Counted from the first letter of the stretch, positions 34,099 through 43,803 are shown. The stretch is 64,000 nucleotides of DNA from an uncultured Catenibacillus sp. (GCA_934339005.1 CAKRHR010000002.1:62001-126000), one strand, 5' to 3'. A program made the numbers and translations. Notes: generated from the letters alone by a model not told the origin.

Positions 34099-36744
34099 AT
34101 GAAAAGCAAAAGAATTTTGGCACTTATGATGAGTATGGCAATGGCATCAAGTATTGCAATGCCTGTAGCAGCAGAAACACCAGAAGGAGAACAGACAGTC
34201 GTAGATATTGAAAATATATCTGTCGATGAAAGCGAAGATGTATTGGAAGATTCAGATGAAGAGAGTGGTGTAGTAGAAAATTTTGCAAACAATGTGGAAA
34301 CGGTTGATGAGAAAGAAGCCGTTGAACCTCAGATTGAAAATCAGGCAAATACCGGAGATGAAGTGCAGGTATTAGATAGTACAGATAGTGCTGCTGAGGA
34401 TTCAAAGTGTGGTGAAAATGCAACCTGGACACTGCAGGATGGAGTATTGCATATTTCTGGTACTGGTGCTATGGATGATTATCAATATGAGTATGAGGGG
34501 GATGCCAATACACCATGGTATAGTCGTAAAGATGAAATTAACACTATTGTGATTGATGATGGTATAACATATATTGGTGCATCCGCTTTTTATCATTTGG
34601 AAAATGTAGTTAGTGTATCTATACCTGAGAGCGTTACAGTTCTTGGTGATGGTGCATTTTATGAATGTACAGGTTTAGTTAAAGTAACATTGCCAAGAGC
34701 GATGAAAACAATAGGAGAAGGTGCTTTTTATAGTTGTACATCATTGATAGAAATTAATATGCCTGAAAGTTTAAGTGAATTGTCTGGAAGTGCATTTTAT
34801 AATTGTACAAGTTTGAAAGAAATTTCAATACCGCAAGGAATAACAGGAATTGAAATGGCAACATTTGCGGAATGCACTAGTTTGGAAACTGTTATATTGC
34901 CAGAAGGGATAAATAAAATTGGTTGGCAAGCATTTTTGAATTGCATAAATCTATCAAAAATAGTGTTACCAGAAACAATAAAGACAATAGAAAATAGTGC
35001 ATTTACAAATTGTGAGTCATTAACTGAAATTAATATACCAGAAAGTGTAACTACTATACAAGATTATGCTTTTGCGGGATGCACGAGTTTAAAAAGCGTT
35101 GTAATACCAAATAGTATAACAAGTTTACCTTATAAGATATTTTCTGGATGTAGTAGCTTAGAAAAAGTTACCCTTCCAGAAGGCTTGATTACGATTTATC
35201 CAAGTGCATTTTCTGAATGTAGCAGTTTAACAGGAATTATACTGCCGGGTTCAGTTAAAGAAATATGGTGGGAGTCATTTAAAAATTGTACAAGTTTAAA
35301 GAAGATCACAATTCCGGATGGAGTAGCCTATATTGCAAATAATCTTTTCAATGGCTGTACGAGTTTGACAGAAGTTAATCTGCCTGTAACGATAAACAGT
35401 ATCCAAAATTGTGCTTTTGATAATTGTACAAACTTAAAGAGAATTAATTATGCAGGAACTGAGGAAAATTGGTCTGAAATAAGCATTGATTCAGATAATG
35501 AAGGACTTTCTAATGTAACAATATGTTATGAGAACACTGGAAATTCATGTGGTGAAAATGCAACGTGGACGCTGCAGGATGGAGTATTACATATTTCTGG
35601 TACTGGTGCTATGGATGATTATGATTATGATAATACAAAGGCGCCTTGGTATGGTGTGAAAGATCAAATCACATCTATTATTATTGATAATGGCATAACA
35701 TCTATCGGTGATTTCACGTTTACAGAATTAATCAATTTAGCATCAGTTGAAATTCCTGATAGCGTAACAGATATAGAAATAAGGGCTTTTGATGGATGTA
35801 CCAATCTGAAAAAATTGATTTTACCTAAAACATTGAAAATTGTTGGAGATGGTGCATTCAATAATTGTACAAATTTAGAGGATGTTTATTATGCGGGTGC
35901 AGAATCTGATAGAGTAAATCTTAATATTGCTCAGGGAAATGACCTTTTAATAAATGCAACCTGGCACTATGAAACAACTTCTGATAAACCGGAGGACAAA
36001 CCAGAAGTTAAAGATTCAGAAGAAGCTTTTGTAGACCGTTTATATCAAAATATATTAGGTCGGGATTCTGATCCTGCAGGTGCAAAGGCATGGACAGAAG
36101 AATTACAGTCTGGTGAAAAAACAGGTGTAGAAGTCGCACAGGGATTTTTTGAAAGCGATGAGATGAAAAAACGTGAGTTTACCGATGAAGAATACATCAA
36201 TGCATTATATTTGACTTTCCTGAATCGAGAGGCAGATGCATCTGGTATGGCTGCATGGAAAGCTGTGTTAGATAGTGGTTTATCAAGAATGCATGTATTT
36301 AAAGGTTTTGCAGAATCACAGGAATTTACAGTAATCTGTGATAATTATGGCATTGAGAGGGGGAATGCTGATCTGACCGCACCAAGAGATCAAAATGAAG
36401 GTGTAACTAAATTTATTGCGAGAAATTACAAAATGTGTCTTGGACGTTCGGCAGATGAAGATGGTATCAATGCATGGTGTAATCAGATTTTAACAGGACA
36501 GAATACTGCCAAAGAAGTAGCGTATGGATTTGTATTTTCACAGGAATTTAAAGAAAAGAACCTTTCAGATGCTGACTTCGTTAAATTACTGTACAACGTT
36601 TTTATGAATCGTGAAGCGGACGAAGCAGGTTTTAATGCATGGATGAAAGTTCTGAAGGATGGACAGAGTCGAGAACATGTCTTTAATGGTTTTGCAGATT
36701 CTGTAGAATTCAGAGATGTATGCACAGGTTATGGCATACAATAA
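34099..36744 (+). CDS. Secreted BspA-like leucine-rich-repeat protein with DUF4214 repeats
   Basis: An 881-residue exported protein. The signal peptide MKSKRILALMMSMAMASS ends near VAA. An acidic linker precedes a CGENATWTLQDGVLHISGTG module near residue 103. About fifteen LRR_5-type repeats of 23 residues follow (pattern A-F-x2-CTSL-x5-IP-x-S-V/I), to about 465. A second, almost identical CGENATWTL module starts near 485, with a few more repeats to about 625. Four DUF4214 units fill about 640-881 and end at TGYGIQ without an anchor. BspA-type repeats bind host or bacterial ligands in other species. GGGAG and GGGAAG lie before the ATG. The gene likely shares a transcript with the next one, 36 bases away. 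Confidence 0.9.
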   Translation: MKSKRILALMMSMAMASSIAMPVAAETPEGEQTVVDIENISVDESEDVLEDSDEESGVVENFANNVETVDEKEAVEPQIENQANTGDEVQVLDSTDSAAEDSKCGENATWTLQDGVLHISGTGAMDDYQYEYEGDANTPWYSRKDEINTIVIDDGITYIGASAFYHLENVVSVSIPESVTVLGDGAFYECTGLVKVTLPRAMKTIGEGAFYSCTSLIEINMPESLSELSGSAFYNCTSLKEISIPQGITGIEMATFAECTSLETVILPEGINKIGWQAFLNCINLSKIVLPETIKTIENSAFTNCESLTEINIPESVTTIQDYAFAGCTSLKSVVIPNSITSLPYKIFSGCSSLEKVTLPEGLITIYPSAFSECSSLTGIILPGSVKEIWWESFKNCTSLKKITIPDGVAYIANNLFNGCTSLTEVNLPVTINSIQNCAFDNCTNLKRINYAGTEENWSEISIDSDNEGLSNVTICYENTGNSCGENATWTLQDGVLHISGTGAMDDYDYDNTKAPWYGVKDQITSIIIDNGITSIGDFTFTELINLASVEIPDSVTDIEIRAFDGCTNLKKLILPKTLKIVGDGAFNNCTNLEDVYYAGAESDRVNLNIAQGNDLLINATWHYETTSDKPEDKPEVKDSEEAFVDRLYQNILGRDSDPAGAKAWTEELQSGEKTGVEVAQGFFESDEMKKREFTDEEYINALYLTFLNREADASGMAAWKAVLDSGLSRMHVFKGFAESQEFTVICDNYGIERGNADLTAPRDQNEGVTKFIARNYKMCLGRSADEDGINAWCNQILTGQNTAKEVAYGFVFSQEFKEKNLSDADFVKLLYNVFMNREADEAGFNAWMKVLKDGQSREHVFNGFADSVEFRDVCTGYGIQ

Positions 36745-36780
36745 AAGTTGGCGAATGCAGTAACTTTTGGAGGAAATAAA

Positions 36781-38001
36781 ATGAAAAAAGTCAAATATTT
36801 ATCAGGAACGGTAGTTGCCATTATATTGACCATTGGTTTATCAATACCATCATTTGCTGCAGAAATAGAAAGTGAATATACAGACGAGGATGCTTTCCAG
36901 ATTGAGTACAATCTGGAAAGTGAATCCGAGATGGATGATGCAGCTGATGAGGAAAACAAAGAAATATTGTCAGATGTAGATGCTGATGATCAGAATGATA
37001 ATGGTAATATAGAAAATATTGCAGAAGAAGCAAATTTTGAATATGCACCGCAGGCACAAAGTGATCCTGTAAAGGATTTTGTAGAGCGATTATATACACA
37101 GATTCTTGGACGTGCTGCAGATCCTTTAGGATTACAGTCATGGACGGATGTGCTGAAATCAGGTAAAGAACAGGGCGCAAAAGTTGCACAGGGCTTTATC
37201 GACAGTGCAGAATTTAAAGCAAGACCGTTAAGCAATGAAGAATACTTAAAAATCTTATATCGGACATTCTTTGACCGTGAACCGGATGGCGCAGGACTGG
37301 AAGCATGGCTTGGTGTGCTGGACAGTGGCTTATCAAGACTACATGTCTTTAAAGGATTTGCTGAATCCCAGGAATTTACAGAAATCTGTGAAAAATATGG
37401 TATTATCCGTGGCAATGCACAGTTGACTGCACCATGTGACCAGAATGAAGGCGTGACAAAGTTTATTGTGAGAAACTATCGTCTTTGCCTTGGTAGAAAC
37501 GCGGATGAAGATGGTTTAAATGGCTGGTGCAACGCAATCCTTACAGGACAAAATACAGCGAAACAGGCGGCACATGGATTTGTATTCTCAGATGAATTCA
37601 AAAAGAAAAATCTGTCTGATACAGAATATGTTAAGACATTATACCGAGTATTTATGGACAGAGAAGCCGATGGTGCAGGATTAGAAGCATGGGTTAAAGT
37701 TCTGAGAAATGGACAAAGCCGAGAACATGTATTTAATGGATTTGCGGATTCAGACGAGTTTAAGAAAATCTGCATAAGTTATGGACTTAAGGTGGAAAAT
37801 GACAAATTAAGTCAAAATACAAATACACAACCAAGTCAGGGCAGTGGAACACATAGTCCTAATTATACATATATTTATGATGATGGACGTAAAGAAAATT
37901 ATTATATTGATTATGCTACTGGTGATATAACAAATACTGATACTGGAGAAACTGATAATATGTATAATAATCCATTCTTTGGTGAATATCAAGGTAAATA
38001 A
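36781..38001 (+). CDS. Secreted minimal DUF4214 protein with Tyr/Asn-rich tail
   Basis: ATG at 36781 is seven bases from GGAGG (36769-36773); the in-frame TTG at 36748 lies upstream of that site and would spoil the signal peptide MKKVKYLSGTVVAIILTIGL. The 406-residue protein has an acidic Asp/Glu linker to about residue 95 and four DUF4214 units to about 340. Instead of stopping there, it continues with a low-complexity tail of about 60 residues (NTQPSQGSGTHSPNYTYIYD, later TDNMYNNPFFGEYQGK). There is no enzymatic domain, so it is the simplest member of the family and a good reference for what DUF4214 does alone. Its fourth-unit DNA is nearly identical to that of 38078. Confidence 0.87.
   Translation: MKKVKYLSGTVVAIILTIGLSIPSFAAEIESEYTDEDAFQIEYNLESESEMDDAADEENKEILSDVDADDQNDNGNIENIAEEANFEYAPQAQSDPVKDFVERLYTQILGRAADPLGLQSWTDVLKSGKEQGAKVAQGFIDSAEFKARPLSNEEYLKILYRTFFDREPDGAGLEAWLGVLDSGLSRLHVFKGFAESQEFTEICEKYGIIRGNAQLTAPCDQNEGVTKFIVRNYRLCLGRNADEDGLNGWCNAILTGQNTAKQAAHGFVFSDEFKKKNLSDTEYVKTLYRVFMDREADGAGLEAWVKVLRNGQSREHVFNGFADSDEFKKICISYGLKVENDKLSQNTNTQPSQGSGTHSPNYTYIYDDGRKENYYIDYATGDITNTDTGETDNMYNNPFFGEYQGK
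37386..37701 (+). repeat. 316-base direct repeat, copy 1
   Basis: This stretch matches 39409-39724 with one difference seen (G37425 against A39448). It codes the end of DUF4214 unit 2 to most of unit 4. Such identity, far above that of the rest of the two genes, points to recent gene conversion or duplication. Confidence 0.9.
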
Positions 38002-38077
38002 GGACATAGAAAGATTATGTAATATGTTTCTATTGTATCAGCTTTACAATGTTTATTAAATATAAGGATGAAAAATT

Positions 38078-39817
38078 ATGAATAAAAGAATTTTAAGCGC
38101 AATGCTGGCAATATCATTAATTGCAGCATCAGGTGTGCCACAGTATGCATGGGCAGAAGAAAATGTGAATGCAGTTTCAGAAAGTGAAAGTACAGTTGAA
38201 GAATTACGACCAGAAAGTATTGATGAAAATACTGTTGAAGCGTATTTATCGGAAGGAATACAGGAAAATAATCAAGTAGATGAAGATGTATTGGTAGCAG
38301 GTGAATCAGAAAATACGTTAAATATTCAAAATTCACCAGATAACAGAACTGCGAATAAATGTGGTGAAAATGCAACTTGGACATTAAGTAATGGCGTATT
38401 ACATATTTCTGGTACAGGTGATATGCAAGATTATTCGGAAAATGCACCATGGTTTGATCAAAAAAATGACATTATATCTATTGAAATAGATGATGGAATA
38501 ACATCAATTGGTAGTTTCGCTTTTGCACAGTTGGAGAATTTATCTAATGTATCTATGGCAGATAGTATTATTCATATTAAGGATTATGCATTTTTTGATT
38601 GCTCAAAATTACAAAAAATTTCATTATCAAAGAATTTGCAAGCTATTTGGAATGGTACATTTGGATCATGTGATAGTTTACAAGAAATTGATATGCCTAA
38701 TAGTGTAATATTTATAGGAGTGGATGCATTTGCATATTGCAAAAGTCTGAAAAAAGTAAAATTATCAAGTGGATTGACAGAAATAACAAACAGATCGTTT
38801 AGTAATTGTACAGGGTTAGAAGAAATAGAATTTCCCAAAGGTGTTCAGCTGATAGATCAGCTTGCATTTATGGAATGTGTAAATTTAAATAAGATTATTT
38901 TGCCAATATCTGTTAAACAAATTCTGGGGGCATTTATTCATTGTGAAAATATACATGATGTTTATTATGAAGGTACGGAAGCTGATAGAAGCAATATAGA
39001 AGAAAATGTAGGAGAAATAAGATTTGACAACGGTTCTTTAAATGAGGCAACATGGCATTATGAAACAACTTCTAATGTAACACTAGATCCAGTCGAAGCC
39101 TTTGTCAGCCGCTTATACAAAAATATTTTAGGTCGTGATGCAGATGCTTCCGGTTTGAAAGCATGGTCAGATGTTTTGAAATCTGGTAAAGAACAGGGTG
39201 CTAAAGTTGCGCAGGGATTTGTGGATAGCCAGGAAATGAAAAATCGTAAATTGTCAGATGATGATTATATTAAAGCTTTATATCAGACTTTCCTGAATCG
39301 AGAAGCAGATGCAGCAGGATTGGCAGCATGGAAGAATGTTTTGGATAGTGGATTGTCAAGAATGCATGTATTTAAAGGTTTCGCAGAATCTCAGGAATTT
39401 ACAGAGATCTGTGAAAAATATGGTATTATCCGTGGCAATGCACAGTTAACTGCACCATGTGACCAGAATGAAGGCGTGACAAAGTTTATTGTGAGAAACT
39501 ATCGTCTTTGCCTTGGTAGAAACGCGGATGAAGATGGTTTAAATGGCTGGTGCAACGCAATCCTTACAGGACAAAATACAGCGAAACAGGCGGCACATGG
39601 ATTTGTATTCTCAGATGAATTCAAAAAGAAAAATCTGTCTGATACAGAATATGTTAAGACATTATACCGAGTATTTATGGACAGAGAAGCCGATGGTGCA
39701 GGATTAGAAGCATGGGTTAAAGTTTTGAAAAATGGACAGAGCCGAGAACATGTATTTAATGGATTTGCGGATTCTAATGAATTTAGAGAAATCTGCGCAC
39801 GTTACGGAATCAAATAA
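38078..39817 (+). CDS. Secreted LRR_5 protein with DUF4214 repeats
   Basis: A 579-residue exported protein. The signal peptide MNKRILSAMLAISLIAASGV ends near AWA. An acidic linker leads to one CGENATWTLSNGVLHISGTG module near residue 93, then about eight LRR_5 repeats to about 300. The junction segment EATWHYETTS (near 325) is shared with the gene at 34099. Four DUF4214 units fill about 338-579. The last DUF4214 units look mosaic: from 39409 to 39724 they match 36781, and the final bases (GATTCTAATGAATTTAGAG) match the 3' end of the CAP gene at 30111. Likely a surface-binding protein. A strong terminator lies 30 bases after the stop. Confidence 0.9.
   Translation: MNKRILSAMLAISLIAASGVPQYAWAEENVNAVSESESTVEELRPESIDENTVEAYLSEGIQENNQVDEDVLVAGESENTLNIQNSPDNRTANKCGENATWTLSNGVLHISGTGDMQDYSENAPWFDQKNDIISIEIDDGITSIGSFAFAQLENLSNVSMADSIIHIKDYAFFDCSKLQKISLSKNLQAIWNGTFGSCDSLQEIDMPNSVIFIGVDAFAYCKSLKKVKLSSGLTEITNRSFSNCTGLEEIEFPKGVQLIDQLAFMECVNLNKIILPISVKQILGAFIHCENIHDVYYEGTEADRSNIEENVGEIRFDNGSLNEATWHYETTSNVTLDPVEAFVSRLYKNILGRDADASGLKAWSDVLKSGKEQGAKVAQGFVDSQEMKNRKLSDDDYIKALYQTFLNREADAAGLAAWKNVLDSGLSRMHVFKGFAESQEFTEICEKYGIIRGNAQLTAPCDQNEGVTKFIVRNYRLCLGRNADEDGLNGWCNAILTGQNTAKQAAHGFVFSDEFKKKNLSDTEYVKTLYRVFMDREADGAGLEAWVKVLKNGQSREHVFNGFADSNEFREICARYGIK
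39409..39724 (+). repeat. 316-base direct repeat, copy 2
   Basis: Second copy of the stretch at 37386-37701, with one base difference seen. It lies in the same reading phase in the DUF4214 part of the gene at 38078. Confidence 0.9.
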
Positions 39818-39846
39818 TTTAAAAATTAAATCTGTGATGAATAAAG

Positions 39847-39890
39847 CAAAAGCGAAATAGTTCTATAAAAGGCTATTTCGCTTTTGTTTT
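39847..39890 (+). terminator. Rho-independent terminator before recQ
   Basis: A perfect 14-base stem, CAAAAGCGAAATAG (39847-39860) with CTATTTCGCTTTTG (39873-39886), has a 12-base loop and ends in TTTT. It separates the DUF4214 genes from recQ. Confidence 0.9.
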
Positions 39891-39908
39891 ATCTGGTAAA
39901 GAATTTAT

Positions 39909-39937
39909 CTGTAAATTATAAAAATGTATGATATAAT
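39909..39937 (+). promoter_or_regulatory. Extended -10 promoter before recQ
   Basis: TATAAT at 39932-39937 is preceded by TG one base upstream (TGATATAAT), an extended -10 element. The -35 region, CTGTAA at 39909-39914 with a 17-base spacer, is a weak match. The leader to the ATG at 40020 is about 75 bases. Confidence 0.55.
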
Positions 39938-40019
39938 AGGAACACTCAAACAAGAGATTTGATTAATGAAAATAGAGATTTAGTTGATAAAATTAAAAAC
40001 TACAGGGGTATAACTTTGA

Positions 40020-41861
40020 ATGAATGCAAATGAAACACTAAAAGTTTATTTTGGATATGATACGTTCAGGGATGGGCAGGAAGATATTATCAATGCGATT
40101 TTATCGGGCAGGGATGTGCTTGCGATTATGCCGACCGGTGCGGGCAAATCCATTTGTTATCAGGTGCCGGCATTGATGATGTCTGGTATAACGATTGTGA
40201 TTTCGCCGCTTATTTCACTGATGCAGGACCAGGTGAAGGCACTTAATGAAGCAGGTGTGCATGCGGCCTATATTAATTCGTCACTGACGGAAAATCAGAT
40301 TAATAAGGCATTGTCTTTGGCAGCGCAGGGACGCTACAAAATTATCTATGTTGCGCCGGAACGATTGACAAGCTATACATTTTTAGATTTTGCATGTCAT
40401 GCCGAAATCTCGATGGTGACAGTGGATGAGGCGCACTGCATTTCCCAGTGGGGACAGGATTTCAGACCGAGTTATTTAAAAATCGTTGAGTTTGTAGCAA
40501 GACTGCCAAGACGCCCGATTGTCAGTGCATTTACCGCAACTGCAACAGAAGATGTAAAAAATGATATTATACATATTTTAAGGCTTGAACAGCCAAAAGT
40601 TGTTGTGACTGGCTTTGACCGCGAAAATTTGTATTACAGTGTTGAACGGATTCGAAGAAAAGATGATTTTGTACTGGAGTATATCCACAACCATCCGCAG
40701 GAAAGTGGGATAATTTACTGTGCGACGCGAAAAAATGTGGATAAGTTGTTTGAATTGCTATTTAAGAGTGATATTGCAGTGACAAGGTATCATGCAGGGT
40801 TAGATAATGAAACTCGAAAGAAAAATCAGGAAGATTTTATTTATGACCGTGCGCCGATTGTGGTTGCAACAAATGCGTTTGGCATGGGTATTGATAAGTC
40901 GAATGTCAGATATGTGATTCATTATAACATGCCTCAGAGTATGGAAAACTATTATCAGGAGGCTGGTCGTGCAGGGCGTGACGGCGAAGCGGCGCAGTGT
41001 ATATTGTTATTTTCAGAGCAGGATATGGTCATTAACCGTTTCCTTCTGGAACAGAAAGATTTTTCGGAGATGGATATCGAGGATGCCAGACTGGTCATGG
41101 AAAGAGATGTGTGGCGGCTGCAGGTGATGGAGCGTTACTGCAAGACTTCGGAGTGTCTGAGAAATTATATATTGAGTTATTTTGGTGAACAGCCAGAGCA
41201 TCCATGTGGTCATTGCGGAAATTGCCAGAAGGATTATCAGGAAATTGACATGACAGGGGAGGCTACATGGGTGTTGCGCAGTGTGGAAGAAGCACAGGGC
41301 AGATATGGTATTGCAATCATTGCAGGTGTATTGATGGGTGCTAACCGGGCCAGATTAAAAGAGCTTGGTATGACAGAATATGCTTCATATGGTGCATTGA
41401 AAAATCTTAGTGAGGCGCGGATTCGGGAACTCATCAATCTGATGATTACCGAGGGTTATCTGTATCAAACGAAAGCACAATACAGTGTACTTCGAATCGG
41501 CGATATCGGACCACTTTTAAACGATGACGCACAAATCATATTAAAAGTGGATCGGCAGGAAACAGAACCGGAAAAGAAAAGTAAGAGTGCCAAAGCTATG
41601 CGTAAAAAGGTGGCAGGTGAACTCACTTCACAGGGTTCAGAATTATTTGAACTGCTCAGGAAACTCCGGACAGAAATCGCCAGCGAAGAAGGCGTACCTC
41701 CGTATATTATTTTCAGCGATAAGACACTCATTGATATGTGCATAAAATTACCGGAAAATGAAGAACAATTTTTGGACGTATCTGGTGTCGGTGCACATAA
41801 ACTGGAGAAATATGGGGATAGATTTCTGAGGGTGATTCGGGAATTTAAAGGAAATCTTTAA
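40020..41861 (+). CDS. recQ: ATP-dependent DNA helicase RecQ
   Basis: A 613-residue 3'-5' DNA helicase acting in recombination and repair. Motif 0/I is DGQEDIINAIL and MPTGAGKSICYQ (near residue 37), Walker B is DEAH with the RecQ-specific aromatic loop HCISQWGQDFRPSY near 137-152, and TATATEDVKNDI follows. The second RecA domain holds GIIYCATRKNVDKL and QEAGRAGRDG. The zinc subdomain (cysteines in CLRNYILSYFG and PCGHCGNC, about 379-400) and winged helix (to about 515) are intact. A C-terminal HRDC domain (ELFELLRKLRTEIA to the end) is present. Full length is normal for bacterial RecQ. It is a housekeeping gene between two surface-protein groups, with its own promoter and terminator. Confidence 0.97.
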   Translation: MNANETLKVYFGYDTFRDGQEDIINAILSGRDVLAIMPTGAGKSICYQVPALMMSGITIVISPLISLMQDQVKALNEAGVHAAYINSSLTENQINKALSLAAQGRYKIIYVAPERLTSYTFLDFACHAEISMVTVDEAHCISQWGQDFRPSYLKIVEFVARLPRRPIVSAFTATATEDVKNDIIHILRLEQPKVVVTGFDRENLYYSVERIRRKDDFVLEYIHNHPQESGIIYCATRKNVDKLFELLFKSDIAVTRYHAGLDNETRKKNQEDFIYDRAPIVVATNAFGMGIDKSNVRYVIHYNMPQSMENYYQEAGRAGRDGEAAQCILLFSEQDMVINRFLLEQKDFSEMDIEDARLVMERDVWRLQVMERYCKTSECLRNYILSYFGEQPEHPCGHCGNCQKDYQEIDMTGEATWVLRSVEEAQGRYGIAIIAGVLMGANRARLKELGMTEYASYGALKNLSEARIRELINLMITEGYLYQTKAQYSVLRIGDIGPLLNDDAQIILKVDRQETEPEKKSKSAKAMRKKVAGELTSQGSELFELLRKLRTEIASEEGVPPYIIFSDKTLIDMCIKLPENEEQFLDVSGVGAHKLEKYGDRFLRVIREFKGNL

Positions 41862-41899
41862 TTGAGAAAAATTACAATATATCAAAGTGGGAAGATAAA

Positions 41900-41957
41900 G
41901 AGGGAAACATCAAAAACTGTGGATACAGTGAAATTTGATATTTCCTTCTTTAGTTTT
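41900..41957. terminator. Bidirectional terminator between recQ and the AAA-ATPase-like gene
   Basis: GAGGGAAACATCAAA (41900-41914) pairs with TTTGATATTTCCTTC (41934-41948), and the inner ACTGTGGATACAGT extends the stem. T-rich DNA follows on the plus side. It lies between convergent genes. Confidence 0.7.
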
Positions 41958-43635
41958 ATAATTTTTTTACAAGACAACTTTTCTGATAAAAAGCAATGCC
42001 ATAACAGAGTACTGTTTTGAAACCGGCATGTTCAAGTTTTTTTGCATATTGCCTGTCCTGAATTTGTGTTAATGCGTCCTGGCAACTTTGAAACATCGTT
42101 TCCAAAGATTTGGCGACTTTGGCTTCAATAATGATAGCACGTCGGTTTTTTCTGTCTTTGAGTGTGATGTCCGTGCGTCCAAGATCATTTTCATAGTTCG
42201 ATTCAACGATATATCCAGCCTGTGACAATAACCCTGCAAGAAATGCATGATAATAGCTTTCTGCATAGTCATGAAAGCTGATTGTATCAAATAAAATATC
42301 AGAAATCAATTCGGTAAGCTTGTCTTCATTACCATTCCATAATGCCAAAAATAATTCTGTACGATTACTGTGAACAGCTTTATGATTAAACCACTCAATA
42401 ACGCTTTGACGAAAAATATGCATGATTTCAGCATTTGGAATTTTAAGTGCAGTTAATGGTGATGCTAAATCGGATATAGTGTCTGTATTTTGAATATCAA
42501 CTCGTGTAAGATATCCGGTAAGATATAGTAAACTCCATAGATTACTTTCAGAAGATGTAATAAAATCATAAGTCAGGTTCTCTGTGATATTTTCGTAAAT
42601 ACAGTTGCCATTTAATAATGATTCAAATTTTTCAGAAACATCAAAATCTGTACGTTCAAGAAAAGAACGTACAATGGCATTATCACTTGTGTGTTCCCAG
42701 TAATTTTTAGGAGCAATCGTATAATTAGTCAGAACATTATTTACATAATTCAAAACATCCCAAGGACAGTAAATCTCAGTATTCCCAAAATGATAACCGT
42801 CATACCATCTTTGAACGATGTCGGCATATTTTTCACAATGGCTGTCAATTAATAATTGCTGGACTTCCTGTTGTGTAAAACCAAAATATTTACAATATCG
42901 ATAATCTGAAATCGTATCAGAAGTAAAGTTGTTTGTACCTGTAAAAATACTTTCTTTAGTAATTTTTAAACATCCGGTGATGACAGAAAGGCAAAGAGCA
43001 GGGTTATCTTTTAGAGCCTGCATAAGACCTTTCATAACATCAAGCATTTGTTCATAGTATCCATGGTTATTTGCCTTGGCTACTGGTACGTCATATTCAT
43101 CAATAAGGAGAATCACAGGTTTGTGATAATAATTTTGCATAAGTCGGGTCAAAGTCAGTAAGCTACCTTTGATTTCGACAGATGAAGCATGGTTGGATGC
43201 GATATGGTCGAATATTTGATGATCAAATGCATTTAATCCAATGTTATCCAGCAGGTAAATGTGTTCACGATAAAGTTCTGAAATAATGGATGCAAGCATA
43301 TCATAAGCATCAGAAAAATTTAATCCATCGACACGTCTGAAAGAGATAAAAATCGTAGGATACTGATTCATCCAGCGTTGGCAGAGCACTTTATTATCTG
43401 AAATTTTTAAACCGTCAAATAAATCAGCGTTATTCTTGCGGATATCAAAAAAACTGGAAAGCATACTCATTGCAAGTGTCTTTCCAAACCGACGTGGTCT
43501 GGTGAATAATGTGATTTCAGATGGATTTGGCTGTAGTAATTCGGAGATTAAATCTGTTTTATCGACATAGTAGTAATCGTTTTTTCGAATTTTTTCAAAA
43601 TCAGAAATACCTACAGGGATATTTAAGGTGTTCAT
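41956..43635 (-). CDS. AAA-ATPase-like protein with C-terminal PD-(D/E)XK nuclease fold
   Basis: A 559-residue paralogue of the gene at 32040. It starts MNTLNIPVGISDFEKIRKND and has FTRPRRFGKTLAMSML near residue 48 (P-loop variant), LLIDEYDVPVAKANNHG near 180, TGCLKITKESIFTGTNNF near 220 and WYDGYHFGNTEIYCPWDVLN near 277. The C-terminus holds GRTDITLKDRKNRRAIIIEAK near 505-525, giving the D, E-x-K residues of a PD-(D/E)XK nuclease. AAAGGAG lies nine bases before the ATG. It is on the minus strand, convergent with recQ and divergent from the M6 protease gene. Its function is not established. Overall likeness to the 32040 product is clear, but the DNA has diverged, so this is not a recent duplication. 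Confidence 0.88.
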   Translation of the reverse strand: MNTLNIPVGISDFEKIRKNDYYYVDKTDLISELLQPNPSEITLFTRPRRFGKTLAMSMLSSFFDIRKNNADLFDGLKISDNKVLCQRWMNQYPTIFISFRRVDGLNFSDAYDMLASIISELYREHIYLLDNIGLNAFDHQIFDHIASNHASSVEIKGSLLTLTRLMQNYYHKPVILLIDEYDVPVAKANNHGYYEQMLDVMKGLMQALKDNPALCLSVITGCLKITKESIFTGTNNFTSDTISDYRYCKYFGFTQQEVQQLLIDSHCEKYADIVQRWYDGYHFGNTEIYCPWDVLNYVNNVLTNYTIAPKNYWEHTSDNAIVRSFLERTDFDVSEKFESLLNGNCIYENITENLTYDFITSSESNLWSLLYLTGYLTRVDIQNTDTISDLASPLTALKIPNAEIMHIFRQSVIEWFNHKAVHSNRTELFLALWNGNEDKLTELISDILFDTISFHDYAESYYHAFLAGLLSQAGYIVESNYENDLGRTDITLKDRKNRRAIIIEAKVAKSLETMFQSCQDALTQIQDRQYAKKLEHAGFKTVLCYGIAFYQKSCLVKKL

Positions 43636-43774
43636 GATACATCTCCTTTCAACAACTTACTGCCTATCGTGAATAGTAATATATAAATTTATTATAACAG
43701 AGCCTTTAAAGTTATGCAATTATAAGTAAAAATGCAGATGTTTTAAATTGCTATAAAGTTTCTGGCAAACATTA

Positions 43775-43803
43775 TTGTAAACCCTATCTGCTAATGATAA
43801 AAT
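43775..43803 (+). promoter_or_regulatory. Predicted sigma-A promoter before the M6 protease gene
   Basis: TTGTAA (43775-43780), 17 bases, then TAAAAT (43798-43803) with TG one base before it. The sequence after the -10 box, AGCAATCAG, is also found after the promoter at 51581-51609. Confidence 0.6.

Noticed and set aside
36483..37775. Series of minus-strand frames inside DUF4214 genes that resemble each other
   Set aside because: They look like a family only because the plus-strand DUF4214 repeats are similar; no starts or ribosome sites.
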